Shown: positions 53,077-61,936, counted from the stretch's first letter. The stretch is DNA of 64,000 nucleotides from an uncultured Bacteroides sp. (GCA_944321465.1 CALULL010000008.1:1-64000), one strand, 5' to 3'. The notes: generated by a model not told the origin, from the sequence alone. Made by a program: numbers and translations.

Positions 53077-53140
53077 ACACGTGCGGTCCGCCTCCGGACG
53101 CGGAAGGCGGGCGGGCCGCCCACACATAGACAGAACAGCA

Positions 53141-54709
53141 ATGACAATGAAAAAACCTACGAAAGACATGGTACGCCTCGCGCTGGCTTGCGCGCTGGCC
53201 GTGCCGTCGGCTGCGGCCTGGGGACAGGAGTATGAAAAGGAGTTTGAAGCTTTCAGGCAGGCACAGGAGCAGGAGTTCGACACGTTCAGGAACGAGGTGG
53301 ATGCCGAGTTTGAGACCTTTCTGCGCGAGGCGTGGCAGGAGTATAAGGCGTTTGCCCCCGAGCCTGTACCCAGCCGCCCGGAACCTCCCGTGCCGGTAAC
53401 GTTCGACAGGGAGAAGCCCCTGCCGGTGCCTGTGGCTATCAAGCCGGGCCTGCCCAAGGTGCCCGATGCTCCCATGCCGGGGCTTGACGACAAGGTGCCG
53501 GTGGACGTGCCGCGTCCCGACCTGCCGCCGCTTGACAGCAGGCCCGCGCCGGGTGTCTACGTGCCCGGCCAGCCCTACACGCCGGTGCTGACTCCCGTCC
53601 CCGTCCCGCCCCGGAAACCGGGCGAACGCATTCGGCGCACGTCGGTAACATTCTACGGGACGGACTTCGACGTGTGTACCACCGTGGTGGAAGATTTGCG
53701 TCTGAAGGGTGTGGGCGAGAACGACGTGGCCGATGCCTGGCGGCAGGTGTGCAGTCGTGAATACGAACAATTGGTGAAAGACTGCATGGACGTGCGCCGT
53801 GAGAAGCGGCTGAACGACTGGGGCTATCTGGCCTTCACCAAGCAGATAGGCGAACAACTCTACGGGCCGGAGCGCACGGACGACATCGCTTTCCTGCAGA
53901 TGTTCCTGCTCAGCAAGTCGGGGTACCGGGTGCGCCTGGCCAAGGTGGACGAAGGGCTGAAGTTGCTTGTGGCCACGGCAGGCACCATCTACGGAACGCC
54001 CTATTTGCAGATAAGCGGGGCGAAGTACTATGTGTTCGAGCCACGCCAGGGAGCCTCGATGAGCATCTATACTTACCGGCAGGACTTCGCCGAGTCGAAG
54101 AACCTGGTCAATCTCAGTCTGGAGGACATCCCTGAACTCGACCTCGAACCCCACGAACGGGTGTTCCGGGCCAAGGAAAGCGGCATAGAAGTGCGCACGG
54201 TGGTCAACGCCAATCTGATGGATTTCTATCGGGACTATCCTCAGTGCGACCTGCTGCTGCACTACAAGGCTCCCATGAGCGAGGAGCTGCGCGAGGAACT
54301 TTACCGGCAATTGCGCGAAGCCGTCTCGGGCAAGGCGGAGGAGGAGGCCGCCGGGCTGCTGCTGGAGTTTGTGCAGACGGCCTTCGACTACCGCACGGAC
54401 GGAGAACAGTTTGGCTATGAGAAACCGTTCTTCCCCGACGAGACATTCTATTACCCCTACTGCGACTGCGAAGACCGGGCGATGCTCTATGCCACGCTGG
54501 TGCACGATCTGCTGGGACTGGACGTGGTGTTGCTGGATTATCCCAACCACATCGCTTCGGCCGTGCGCTTCAAGGGCGAGGTCAGAGGCGACCACTTGCT
54601 GCTAAAGGACGGCGGAAAGTATCTCATCTGTGACCCGACCTACATCGGTGCCCCCATCGGGCAGTGCATGGAACAATACCGGACGGTGTCGCCGGGGATT
54701 ATCCGTTGA
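53141..54709 (+). CDS. Exported transglutaminase-like protein with coiled-coil and proline-rich stalk
   Basis: 522 residues from the ATG at 53141 (or 53147). Signal peptide (LALACALAVPSAAAWG). Three heptad-like EFEAF/EFDTF/EFETF repeats form a short helical segment. A ~90-residue Pro-rich linker follows (PEPVPSRPEPPVPVTF, TPVLTPVPVPPRKPGE). The C-terminal domain holds a papain/transglutaminase-like triad: Cys in YYPYCDCEDRAMLYATLVHD, His in YPNHIASAV and Asp in ICDPTYIGAPIGQC. It may cut or crosslink an envelope protein. Third gene of the module, 64 bp after the DUF4384 gene. Confidence 0.86.
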   Translation: MTMKKPTKDMVRLALACALAVPSAAAWGQEYEKEFEAFRQAQEQEFDTFRNEVDAEFETFLREAWQEYKAFAPEPVPSRPEPPVPVTFDREKPLPVPVAIKPGLPKVPDAPMPGLDDKVPVDVPRPDLPPLDSRPAPGVYVPGQPYTPVLTPVPVPPRKPGERIRRTSVTFYGTDFDVCTTVVEDLRLKGVGENDVADAWRQVCSREYEQLVKDCMDVRREKRLNDWGYLAFTKQIGEQLYGPERTDDIAFLQMFLLSKSGYRVRLAKVDEGLKLLVATAGTIYGTPYLQISGAKYYVFEPRQGASMSIYTYRQDFAESKNLVNLSLEDIPELDLEPHERVFRAKESGIEVRTVVNANLMDFYRDYPQCDLLLHYKAPMSEELREELYRQLREAVSGKAEEEAAGLLLEFVQTAFDYRTDGEQFGYEKPFFPDETFYYPYCDCEDRAMLYATLVHDLLGLDVVLLDYPNHIASAVRFKGEVRGDHLLLKDGGKYLICDPTYIGAPIGQCMEQYRTVSPGIIR

Positions 54710-54791
54710 GCGAGTGTTAAATATTACAATAAAAGCAACCGATGTTGAATAAAAGCGTCCTCGGTTACCGTCAGGGTTTGGCAAAAAAGCG

Positions 54792-54799
54792 TATTTTTG
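54792..54799 (+). promoter_or_regulatory. -7 box TATTTTTG of pta-ackA
   Basis: TAnnTTTG match 58 bp before pta; no -33 box at the expected spacing. Confidence 0.55.
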
Positions 54800-54857
54800 C
54801 GCTTGGGAGAGAGGGCATCTTCGCTCACGTGAATATTATCCTAAAAAACAATATATT

Positions 54858-55874
54858 ATGCAGAAACTGATTGAAGAGATTGTGGAGCGTGCCAAGGCTA
54901 ACCGCCAACGCATCGTGCTCCCAGAAGGTACCGAAGAACGGACGTTGAAGGCTGCCAACCAGATATTGACCGACGGCGTAGCCGATCTTATCCTGCTTGG
55001 CAAAGAAGCCGAAATAGAGGCTTGTGCTAAGGAGTGGGGACTGGGCAACATCGGCAAGGCTACTATCATAGACCCCGAAACTTCGCCCCGCAAGGAGGAA
55101 TATGCCCAGTTGCTTTGCGAACTGCGCAAGAAGAAAGGCATGACCATTGAAGAGGCCCGGAAGCTGGTTTGCGACCCCTTGTACTATGGGTGCCTTATGA
55201 TAAAGAACGGCGATGCAGACGGACAGTTGGCCGGTGCCCGCAACACGACTGGCAACGTCCTGCGCCCGGCTTTGCAAATCATTAAGACCGCTCCGGGCAT
55301 CACTTGTGTGTCGGGGGCAATGATTTTGCTGACACATGCCCCGGAGTATGGAAAGAACGGCGTGCTGGTAATGGGCGACGTGGCCGTGACACCCGTCCCC
55401 GATGCCGGACAGCTGGCTCAGATTGCCGTCTGCACGGCCCGCACGGCCAAGGCTGTAGCCGATCTTGACCCGAAGGTGGCTATGCTTAGCTTCTCCACTA
55501 AAGGCTCGGCCAAGCATGAGGTGGTAGACAAGGTAGTCGAGGCTCTCCGCATTGCCAAGGAAATGGCTCCCGACATCGCTATCGACGGCGAGTTGCAGGC
55601 TGATGCCGCCTTGGTTCCTTCGGTTGGTGCCAGCAAGGCTCCGGGTTCGGCCATTGCCGGACATGCCAACGTGCTTGTGGTCCCCAATCTCGAAGTGGGC
55701 AACATCTCCTACAAGCTTGTTCAGCGTCTGGGACACGCCGAAGCCATCGGTCCCGTCCTGCAAGGCATCGCACGCCCCGTCAACGACCTGTCGCGTGGCT
55801 GCTCCATTGAGGACGTTTATTGCATGATAGCCGTTACAGCCAATCAGGCCATAGCAGCAAAGGCCGGCAAATAA
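54858..55874 (+). CDS. pta: Phosphate acetyltransferase
   Basis: 338 residues, the short form with only the PTA_PTB catalytic domain (no N-terminal regulatory part as in the E. coli enzyme). Converts acetyl-CoA and phosphate to acetyl phosphate. Recognised from RIVLPEGTEERTLKAANQIL, DGQLAGARNTTGNVLRPALQ, MLSFSTKGSAKHE and VLVVPNLEVGNISYKLVQRL. Followed after 30 bp by ackA; together they make ATP and acetate from acetyl-CoA. Confidence 0.96.
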   Translation: MQKLIEEIVERAKANRQRIVLPEGTEERTLKAANQILTDGVADLILLGKEAEIEACAKEWGLGNIGKATIIDPETSPRKEEYAQLLCELRKKKGMTIEEARKLVCDPLYYGCLMIKNGDADGQLAGARNTTGNVLRPALQIIKTAPGITCVSGAMILLTHAPEYGKNGVLVMGDVAVTPVPDAGQLAQIAVCTARTAKAVADLDPKVAMLSFSTKGSAKHEVVDKVVEALRIAKEMAPDIAIDGELQADAALVPSVGASKAPGSAIAGHANVLVVPNLEVGNISYKLVQRLGHAEAIGPVLQGIARPVNDLSRGCSIEDVYCMIAVTANQAIAAKAGK

Positions 55875-55904
55875 CCTGATAATCCGATAATCATCACAGG
55901 ACAC

Positions 55905-57104
55905 ATGAAAATTTTAGTATTGAATTGCGGTAGCTCGTCCATTAAGTACAAACTGTTCGACATGGACGACAAGTCCGTCATCGCACAAGGAGGCATTGAG
56001 AAAATCGGCCTTAAAGGCTCGTTCCTGAAACTGACCTTACCCAATGGGGAGAAAAAAATACTGGAGAAGGACATTCCCGAACATACCGTAGGTGTAGACT
56101 TCATCCTTCAGACGCTGGTAAGTCCCGAGTACGGGGCCATCAAGTCGCTTGACGAGATTAACGCCGTAGGCCATCGCATGGTGCACGGGGGAGAGAAGTT
56201 CAGCGAGTCCGTACTGCTGACGAAAGAGGTGCTTGACGCTTTCATCGCCTGCAACGACCTGGCCCCGCTGCACAATCCTGCCAACCTGAAAGGTGTGCAC
56301 GCCATTGATGCCATCCTGCCCAACGTGCCTCAGATAGGGGTGTTTGATACGGCTTTCCATCAGACTATGCCCGACTATGCCTACATGTATGCAGTCCCCT
56401 ACGAGCTGTATACTAAGTACGGTGTCCGTCGCTACGGTTTCCACGGGACATCCCACCGCTATGTCTCCAAGCGTGCTTGCGAGTTTCTGGGCATACCTGC
56501 GGAGGGAACGCGCATGATAACCTGCCACATCGGCAATGGCGGTTCGGTGACAGCCATCAAGGACGGCAAGTGCGTGGATACCAGTATGGGACTGACACCC
56601 CTTGAGGGCCTGATGATGGGCACGCGCAGCGGTGACATTGATGCCGGTGCCGTGACGTTCATCATGGAGAAAGAGGGGCTTGACGCTACGGGCGTATCCA
56701 ACCTGCTCAACAAGAAGAGTGGCGTGCTGGGCGTGTCGGGCGTGTCGAGCGACATGCGCGAACTGGAGGCTGCCGTGGCTGCGGGCAATCCGCGTGCCAT
56801 TCTGGCAGATAAGATGTACTTCTACCGCATAAAGAAGTACGTCGGGGCCTATGCTGCGGCTCTTGGCGGTGTAGATGTAATCGTGTTCACCGGCGGTGTA
56901 GGCGAGAACCAGTTGAACTGCCGCACGGACGTGTGCGAAGGTCTGGAGTTTATGGGTGTCAAGGTCGATCCCGAGCGCAACAAGGTACGCGGTCAGGAGG
57001 CCCTTATCTCCACCGACGACTCCAAGGTGAAGGTTGTCGTCATACCTACCGACGAAGAGCTGATGATTGCTTCTGACACAATGGATATCCTTACCCGCAA
57101 GTAA
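55905..57104 (+). CDS. ackA: Acetate kinase
   Basis: 399 residues, normal length. Transfers phosphate from acetyl phosphate to ADP. The ASKHA-fold N-terminal motif LVLNCGSSSIKYKLFD, the RRYGFHGTSHRYVS segment with the active-site His, MITCHIGNGGSVTAIKDGKC and VIVFTGGVGENQLNCR are all present. Second gene of the pta-ackA operon, ended by a strong terminator. Confidence 0.97.
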   Translation: MKILVLNCGSSSIKYKLFDMDDKSVIAQGGIEKIGLKGSFLKLTLPNGEKKILEKDIPEHTVGVDFILQTLVSPEYGAIKSLDEINAVGHRMVHGGEKFSESVLLTKEVLDAFIACNDLAPLHNPANLKGVHAIDAILPNVPQIGVFDTAFHQTMPDYAYMYAVPYELYTKYGVRRYGFHGTSHRYVSKRACEFLGIPAEGTRMITCHIGNGGSVTAIKDGKCVDTSMGLTPLEGLMMGTRSGDIDAGAVTFIMEKEGLDATGVSNLLNKKSGVLGVSGVSSDMRELEAAVAAGNPRAILADKMYFYRIKKYVGAYAAALGGVDVIVFTGGVGENQLNCRTDVCEGLEFMGVKVDPERNKVRGQEALISTDDSKVKVVVIPTDEELMIASDTMDILTRK

Positions 57105-57145
57105 TCGGTCGGAACTCAATAATTCGTTTCTTATAGAATGGCGCC

Positions 57146-57190
57146 CCCTTGCCCACAGCCTCTATTGTTAGAGGTGGGCAAGGGTTTTTT
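57146..57190 (+). terminator. Intrinsic terminator of pta-ackA
   Basis: CCCTTGCCCAC pairs exactly with GTGGGCAAGGG around an inner CCTCTA/TAGAGG hairpin, followed by TTTTTT. Confidence 0.93.
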
Positions 57191-57221
57191 CGTGCCTTTT
57201 TCTACGGTCGGCGTTGCGGTT

Positions 57222-57419
57222 GCTTCCAGTCGTTGTCCGTCGGCTGACTTATGTCTGGTAGCCGATATAGGCTTGTTCCTCCGACTGTTGCAGGCTTGTA
57301 TTTCGAGGAACACCAATTTATCCCTTGGCGGGTACAGGTTCGTTCCCGGGCAGGTACAGGTTTGCCCGTCGGGTGGGACAGGTGTGCTCCTGCGGGGGAA
57401 GAACTGTGCCCGTTTTCGA
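57222..57419. repeat. 22-bp dyad repeat array, locus 8 (9 units, longest)
   Basis: In-phase units from 57222; the clearest are 57332 (GTACAGGTTCGTTCCCGGGC), 57354 (GTACAGGTTTGCCCGTCGGG), 57376 and 57398. Units toward the left become more degenerate but keep the 22-bp phase. 57420-57637 holds nothing else recognisable. Confidence 0.75.
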
Positions 57420-57637
57420 CAGGTGATGTGGTCGGTCGAGAGGGTTAATTGTAACGGTGGGGACGTTTTTAGCCAACCGTGGTTAGCGTCGGTGAAAGTT
57501 TCGCAAAAGACGGGTTTCCCCGTGGTTTGGAACAGTGCTTTTCCGCCGGAAATGCTTTTCTTTGTGCTGTGGAAAGCCCTGTTGCGGGCCTGTTGCCCGG
57601 CAAGTGGTTTCCTCCATAAGAAAGAAAGGAGAACAAG

Positions 57638-57856
57638 ATGGGAAGTTACATTCAGTTCATTGCGGAGAATAGCCGCAAGGTGTATGACGTATTGCTGCGT
57701 TGCACGCGTTGCTCGTTTGGCGAGTTGTTGCAACGGTGCCAGCTGGCCGGTCCCGAGCTGGGTATGGCGTTGGTTCAGTTGCTGCGCGACAACAAGATAG
57801 AGCAGGAATATGCCGCTCAGGGTGTGTACTACCGCTTAGCGGTGGTCGCCTCCTGA
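57638..57856 (+). CDS. Small winged-helix protein
   Basis: 72 residues. Helix-turn-helix pattern: KVYDVLLRCTRCSFGELLQR, then a recognition-type helix GPELGMALVQLLRDNKIEQE and a wing QGVYYRLAV. It resembles the small Bacteroidetes winged-helix family (DUF2582-like) found as lone DNA-binding-like proteins. A GGAG stretch (AAAGGAGAACAAG) precedes the ATG. Not obviously linked to a neighbour: pta-ackA upstream is terminated and the next gene converges. Confidence 0.75.
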   Translation: MGSYIQFIAENSRKVYDVLLRCTRCSFGELLQRCQLAGPELGMALVQLLRDNKIEQEYAAQGVYYRLAVVAS

Positions 57857-57990
57857 GGTCGACGGTAGTTCCGGCAGGGGTATAAATGCGATGGGCGCGG
57901 GTGTGCGTGGTGGCTGTCGCCGGGCCGGAGGGCGTGAGCCTCTCGGTCGGGCGGTGGCCGACGGCATCCGCGCCTGTTGTGTTGTCGGGG

Positions 57991-58016
57991 ATAAGAGCTT
58001 GCCAAGCAGGCTCTTA
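57991..58016 (-). terminator. Terminator at the nitroreductase stop
   Basis: On the minus strand TAAGAGCC-TGCTTGGCA-AGCTCTTA starts inside the stop codon of the nitroreductase gene. The following bases (TCCCCG) give no T tract. Confidence 0.55.
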
Positions 58017-58664
58017 GTCTACAAATTTCACCTTGCCTTCGTCGCGCGGCTTGGCTGCGGGAACCTCATCGGGGTAGCCGAAGCCTATGCAGTAGAGTAG
58101 TTCGTAACCTTCGCTGAAGCCCAGGCGTTGAAGATATTCGGCGGCTTCGGGCGTGCGCATGAAGGCGGCAGGACCTCCCAGGCAGCACGAGCCTATGCCC
58201 ATGGACCAGGCCGAAAGCACCATGTTGCCGCCCAGCAGGCCGCAGTCAACCTGCGAGAAACCGTAGGAGGGGTCGTTGGCGATGAACACCACCGTGGGGG
58301 CGTTGCGGAACATGTTCTTGAACGAAGGGTCTTGGGCGGCCTGCGGGTACTTCTGCTTGTAGAGGGCGGTAATGCCGTCGATGAACTCGGGATTGTCCAC
58401 CACGCGCACCTCCCACGACTGCTTGTTCTGGCCGTTGGGAGCGTTGATGCCACACTTCAGGATGACCTGCATCGTGTCGCGGCCTACGGGCTGGGGCTTG
58501 TACTTGCGCACGCTGCGGCGTGTCAGGATGTTCTCGGTGACGGCGTGGGCCTGGTCCACGATGGATGCCTGTGCTTCTGCCGTCTCTTGCTTTTGCCCTT
58601 GTTGGCCGCAGGCGCACATTGCAAGCATTGCCGCCCCGGCCAGGGCCAGTTTCAAGGTCTTCAT
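58014..58664 (-). CDS. Nitroreductase-family lipoprotein
   Basis: 216 residues. An FMN-type nitroreductase fold: ENILTRRSVRKYKPQPVGRD with the phosphate-binding Arg pair, CGINAPNGQNKQSWEVRVVD, and MVLSAWSMGIGSCCLGG near the flavin. Unusually, the N-terminus is a lipoprotein signal (LAGAAMLAMCAC, lipid on Cys19), so the enzyme should sit at the envelope rather than in the cytoplasm. Substrate unknown. A minus-strand -7 box lies 33 bp upstream. Confidence 0.9.
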   Translation of the reverse strand: MKTLKLALAGAAMLAMCACGQQGQKQETAEAQASIVDQAHAVTENILTRRSVRKYKPQPVGRDTMQVILKCGINAPNGQNKQSWEVRVVDNPEFIDGITALYKQKYPQAAQDPSFKNMFRNAPTVVFIANDPSYGFSQVDCGLLGGNMVLSAWSMGIGSCCLGGPAAFMRTPEAAEYLQRLGFSEGYELLYCIGFGYPDEVPAAKPRDEGKVKFVD

Positions 58665-58696
58665 ACTTCGTTTTGTTTTAGTTGGTTACACGTGGG

Positions 58697-58704
58697 CAAA
58701 GATA
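58697..58704 (-). promoter_or_regulatory. -7 box TATCTTTG of the nitroreductase gene
   Basis: TAnnTTTG match on the minus strand, 33 bp before the start. Confidence 0.55.
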
Positions 58705-58802
58705 GCAAAAAAAACTTCCCCGCCCATCTTTGCGGCAGGGCAAAGAAATGCCCGGTCGGCAAGTTTTGTGCCGCGTGGCATTGGCAGATGTGCGGATTTG
58801 CG

Positions 58803-58810
58803 TACATTTG
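58803..58810 (+). promoter_or_regulatory. -7 box TACATTTG of upp
   Basis: TAnnTTTG match, with TTGG 18 bp upstream as a possible -33 box; 37 bp before the chosen upp start. Confidence 0.55.
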
Positions 58811-58846
58811 CTTCCGCTATTCCGTTTTACATCTAAAGACATCCGT

Positions 58847-59506
58847 ATGAAAGTAGTGAACTTTGCCGAAAGCAATTCTGTGCTGAACCAGTTTGTAGCC
58901 GAGCTGCGCGACGTGCGTGTGCAGGGCGACCGGATGCGCTTCCGCCGCAACGTGGAGCGCATAGGTGAGCTGATGGCCTACGAGATGAGCAAGGAACTGA
59001 CTTATAGCCTGAAGCAGGTGACGACCCCTCTGGGCGTGGCCACTGCCAGCACGCCCGACGACGAGCTGGTGATAGCCACCGTCTTCCGGGCCGGGCTGCC
59101 GCTGCATCAGGGTTTCCTGAACGTGTTCGACCGCGCGGGCAATGCCTTCGTGTCGGCCTATCGTTACTACAAGGACAAGGAGTGCCGCACGCTGGACGTG
59201 CACATAGAGTACATCGCCGCCCCCGACCTGAGCGGCAAGACCCTGCTGCTGGTCGACCCCATGCTGGCGACGGGCGAGAGCATGGAACTGGCCTGGAAGG
59301 CGTTTCTCACCAAGGGGAGGCCCCGCCGCGTGATGGTGGCCTGCGTCATAGCCAGCCGTCAGGGCGTGGAGCATCTGCAACGGCTGTTCCCCTCGGACGA
59401 CGTGAAGCTGTGGTGCGGTGCCATAGACCCCGCCCTCGACGAGCGTTCCTACATCGTTCCGGGGCTGGGCGACGCGGGCGACCTGGCCTACGGCGATAAA
59501 CTGTAG
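58847..59506 (+). CDS. upp: Uracil phosphoribosyltransferase
   Basis: 219 residues from the ATG at 58847; the frame is open upstream but crosses the promoter, so that extension is rejected. Salvages uracil with PRPP to UMP. The PRPP-binding loop LLLVDPMLATGESMELAWKA and the C-terminal uracil-binding YIVPGLGDAGDLAYG are diagnostic; IATVFRAGLPLHQGFLNVFD is the conserved middle. Convergent with argS across a strong hairpin. Confidence 0.95.
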   Translation: MKVVNFAESNSVLNQFVAELRDVRVQGDRMRFRRNVERIGELMAYEMSKELTYSLKQVTTPLGVATASTPDDELVIATVFRAGLPLHQGFLNVFDRAGNAFVSAYRYYKDKECRTLDVHIEYIAAPDLSGKTLLLVDPMLATGESMELAWKAFLTKGRPRRVMVACVIASRQGVEHLQRLFPSDDVKLWCGAIDPALDERSYIVPGLGDAGDLAYGDKL

Positions 59507-59522
59507 GGGCTGCCGACCATGG

Positions 59523-59571
59523 GCGAAGCCGGTTTCTCCATCTCCCGAGGGAGCGGGGAAACCGGCTTCGC
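59523..59571. terminator. Bidirectional hairpin between upp and argS
   Basis: GCGAAGCCGGTTTC pairs exactly with GAAACCGGCTTCGC, with inner TCC/GGG pairs. Lies in the 101-bp convergent gap. No T tract on either side. Confidence 0.7.
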
Positions 59572-59607
59572 TGCGTGTGGTGCGGGCCGTGGGCCGGGAG
59601 CGGCGGG

Positions 59608-61425
59608 CTACATCCGCTCGGGCACTTCGATGCCCAGCAGGCCCATGCCCAAGCGGACTATCTTGGCCACCTCCTGCGACAGGGCGAGGCGGAAGAGCTT
59701 GAGGGCGTTGTCCTCCTCGCGCAGGATGCTGTAGTCGTGGTAGAACTGGTTGTATTCCTTCACCAGGTCGTAGCAGTAGTTGGCTATGAGCGAGGGACTG
59801 TAGTCCTGGCCTGCCTGGCGCACTGTGGCGGCAAAGTCGGACAGCATCTGCACCAGTCCTTCTTCCTTGGCGCTCAGCGTGGCGCCGGCCGGCAGGCTGG
59901 AGGGCACCTCGATGCCTGCCTCGGCAGCCTTGCGCAGCACCGAGCGGATGCGGGCGTAGGTGTACTGTATGAAGGGGCCCGTGTTGCCGTTGAAGTCGAT
60001 GGACTCCCGGGGGTTGAAGGTCATGTTCTTGCGTGCGTCTACCTTCAGGATGAAATACTTCAGGGCACCCAGTCCCACGATGCGGGCAATGTCGTCGGCC
60101 TCGGCCGGTGTCAGTCCTTCCAGCTTGCCCAGGTCGCCGCTGGTGGAGCGGGCGGTCTCTATCATCTCGGCCATGAGGTCGTCGGCATCCACCACGGTTC
60201 CCTCGCGGCTCTTCATCTTGCCCTCGGGCAGCTCCACCATGCCGTAGGAGAAGTGTACAAGGCTCTTGCCCCATTCGAAGCCCAGGCGGTCGAGCAGGAT
60301 GCTGAGCACCTGGAAGTGGTAGTTCTGCTCGTTGCCCACGACGTAAATCATCTTGTCGATGGGGTAGTCGGCAAACCGCTGTTCGGCGGTGCCGATGTCC
60401 TGAGTCATGTAGACCGAGGTGCCGTCCGAGCGCAGCAGCAGTTTCTGGTCGAGTCCGTCGCCGGTGAGGTCGGCCCACACGGAGCCGTCGTCCTTGCGGT
60501 AGAACAGACCCTTCTCCAGCCCTTCGAGCACCTTCTTCTTGCCCTCGAGGTAGGTCTCGGACTCGTAGTATATCTTGTCGAACGTTACGCCCATCATGCG
60601 GTAGGTCTCGTCGAACCCGGCGTAGACCCAATCGTTCATCTTCTTCCACAGCGCACGCACCTCGGGGTCGCCTGCCTCCCATTTGACGAGCATCTCGCGG
60701 GCTTCCTTCATCAGGGGCGACTCGGCCTCGGCTCTGGCCTTGGCCTCTTCTTCGTCAAGGCCTTGGGCGCGGTACTTGGCTTCCAGTTCTTTCACCTCGG
60801 CCTTGTAGTGCTTGTCGAAGGCCACGTAGTAGTCGCCTATCAGGTGGTCGCCCTTCTTGCCGCTCGACTGGGGCGTTTCGCCGTTGCCGTACTTCAGCCA
60901 TGCCAGCATGGACTTGCAGATGTGTATGCCGCGGTCGTTCACGATGTTGGTCTTCACCACCCGGTTGCCGTTGGCGGCCAGTATGTTGGCCAAGGCGTTG
61001 CCCAGCAGGTTGTTGCGCACGTGTCCCAGGTGCAGGGGCTTGTTGGTGTTGGGCGAGGAATACTCTATCATCACCAGCGGCGACTGCGGGGTGGCCTCCG
61101 TCAGCCCGTAGGTGTCGTTGGCGCGGATGTGGTTGAGCAGTTCTATCCACATGGCCGAGTCAATGGTCAGGTTCAGGAAACCCTTGATGACGTTGAAGGC
61201 GGCTACGGCCGGCTCGTTGTCCTTCAGGTACTGGCCTATCTCTTGCGCCGTCTGCTCGGGGCTTTTGCGCGAAAGGCGCAGGAAGGGGAACACCACCAGC
61301 GTGAGGTGGCCTTCAAACTCGCGTTTGGTCTTTTGCAGTTGCACCTGCTCGGGTTGCACGTCTTGTCCGTAGAGGGCCTTGAGGCCGTTTGCGACAGCGG
61401 TTGCTAATCTTGTTTCTATGTTCAT
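59608..61425 (-). CDS. argS: Arginyl-tRNA synthetase
   Basis: 605 residues from the ATG at 61423-61425 (MNIETRLATAVANGL); a further 32 in-frame codons upstream cross the promoter and are not used. Charges tRNA-Arg. The N-terminal Add-1 domain, the HIGH-type motif NKPLHLGHVRNNLLGNALAN, the degenerate KMSKS region KMKSREGTVVDADDLMAEMI and the DALR anticodon-binding end (LFRLALSQEVAKIVRLGMGL) are present. Monocistronic. Confidence 0.96.
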   Translation of the reverse strand: MNIETRLATAVANGLKALYGQDVQPEQVQLQKTKREFEGHLTLVVFPFLRLSRKSPEQTAQEIGQYLKDNEPAVAAFNVIKGFLNLTIDSAMWIELLNHIRANDTYGLTEATPQSPLVMIEYSSPNTNKPLHLGHVRNNLLGNALANILAANGNRVVKTNIVNDRGIHICKSMLAWLKYGNGETPQSSGKKGDHLIGDYYVAFDKHYKAEVKELEAKYRAQGLDEEEAKARAEAESPLMKEAREMLVKWEAGDPEVRALWKKMNDWVYAGFDETYRMMGVTFDKIYYESETYLEGKKKVLEGLEKGLFYRKDDGSVWADLTGDGLDQKLLLRSDGTSVYMTQDIGTAEQRFADYPIDKMIYVVGNEQNYHFQVLSILLDRLGFEWGKSLVHFSYGMVELPEGKMKSREGTVVDADDLMAEMIETARSTSGDLGKLEGLTPAEADDIARIVGLGALKYFILKVDARKNMTFNPRESIDFNGNTGPFIQYTYARIRSVLRKAAEAGIEVPSSLPAGATLSAKEEGLVQMLSDFAATVRQAGQDYSPSLIANYCYDLVKEYNQFYHDYSILREEDNALKLFRLALSQEVAKIVRLGMGLLGIEVPERM

Positions 61426-61518
61426 GATTTTTTGCGAAATAATGTTTCTTGCCGATGTCCGTGCGGGCAGGGTGCGCCCGTCGGGCCGTCCGCTATGGCC
61501 GGACGGAGGTTGCGGGTG

Positions 61519-61526
61519 CAAACTTA
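61519..61526 (-). promoter_or_regulatory. -7 box TAAGTTTG of argS
   Basis: TAnnTTTG match on the minus strand, 94 bp before the argS start. Confidence 0.5.
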
Positions 61527-61617
61527 GGGAAAAATCTGCGATTTTCTATTGCCGCCGGGGCAAAAAGCGTCGGGATGCCGCCAGCCGGCAGCTTGTCGGC
61601 CCTGGTGGCTGGCGGGG

Positions 61618-61749
61618 ACCGGTGTGCCGGGGCGGGACGGTATGGGGTGTGCTGCAGGCGGGCGCACCTGTGCCCGCGCGGTGGCGCAGGTGTGTCGGCA
61701 CGGTGGCGCGGGTGTGCCCGCAAGGGGGCATGCCTATGGTGGTTTGCAG
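61618..61749. repeat. 22-bp dyad repeat array, locus 9 (6 units)
   Basis: Units at 61618, 61640, 61662 (GCGCACCTGTGCCCGCGCGG), 61684 (GCGCAGGTGTGTCGGCACGG), 61706 and 61728, exact phase. Between argS and the HU gene; 61750-61936 shows nothing else. Confidence 0.8.
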
Positions 61750-61936
61750 GGGTAGGAGGGAGGGGCAGGCGGCGGGCGGGAGGGGCTGTGCGGAGCAGGC
61801 TCCGATGTCGGCACGGGCACGAAGACACGGTGCGGCCCGCCGGTGTGGGCCGATGGGCGTTGTGCCCCGGCGTGTGTGCTTCGTGCCCGTGGCTTTGTCG
61901 GCACGCGCCGTTTGCGTGCGCGTGTCCTTTGGGTTG

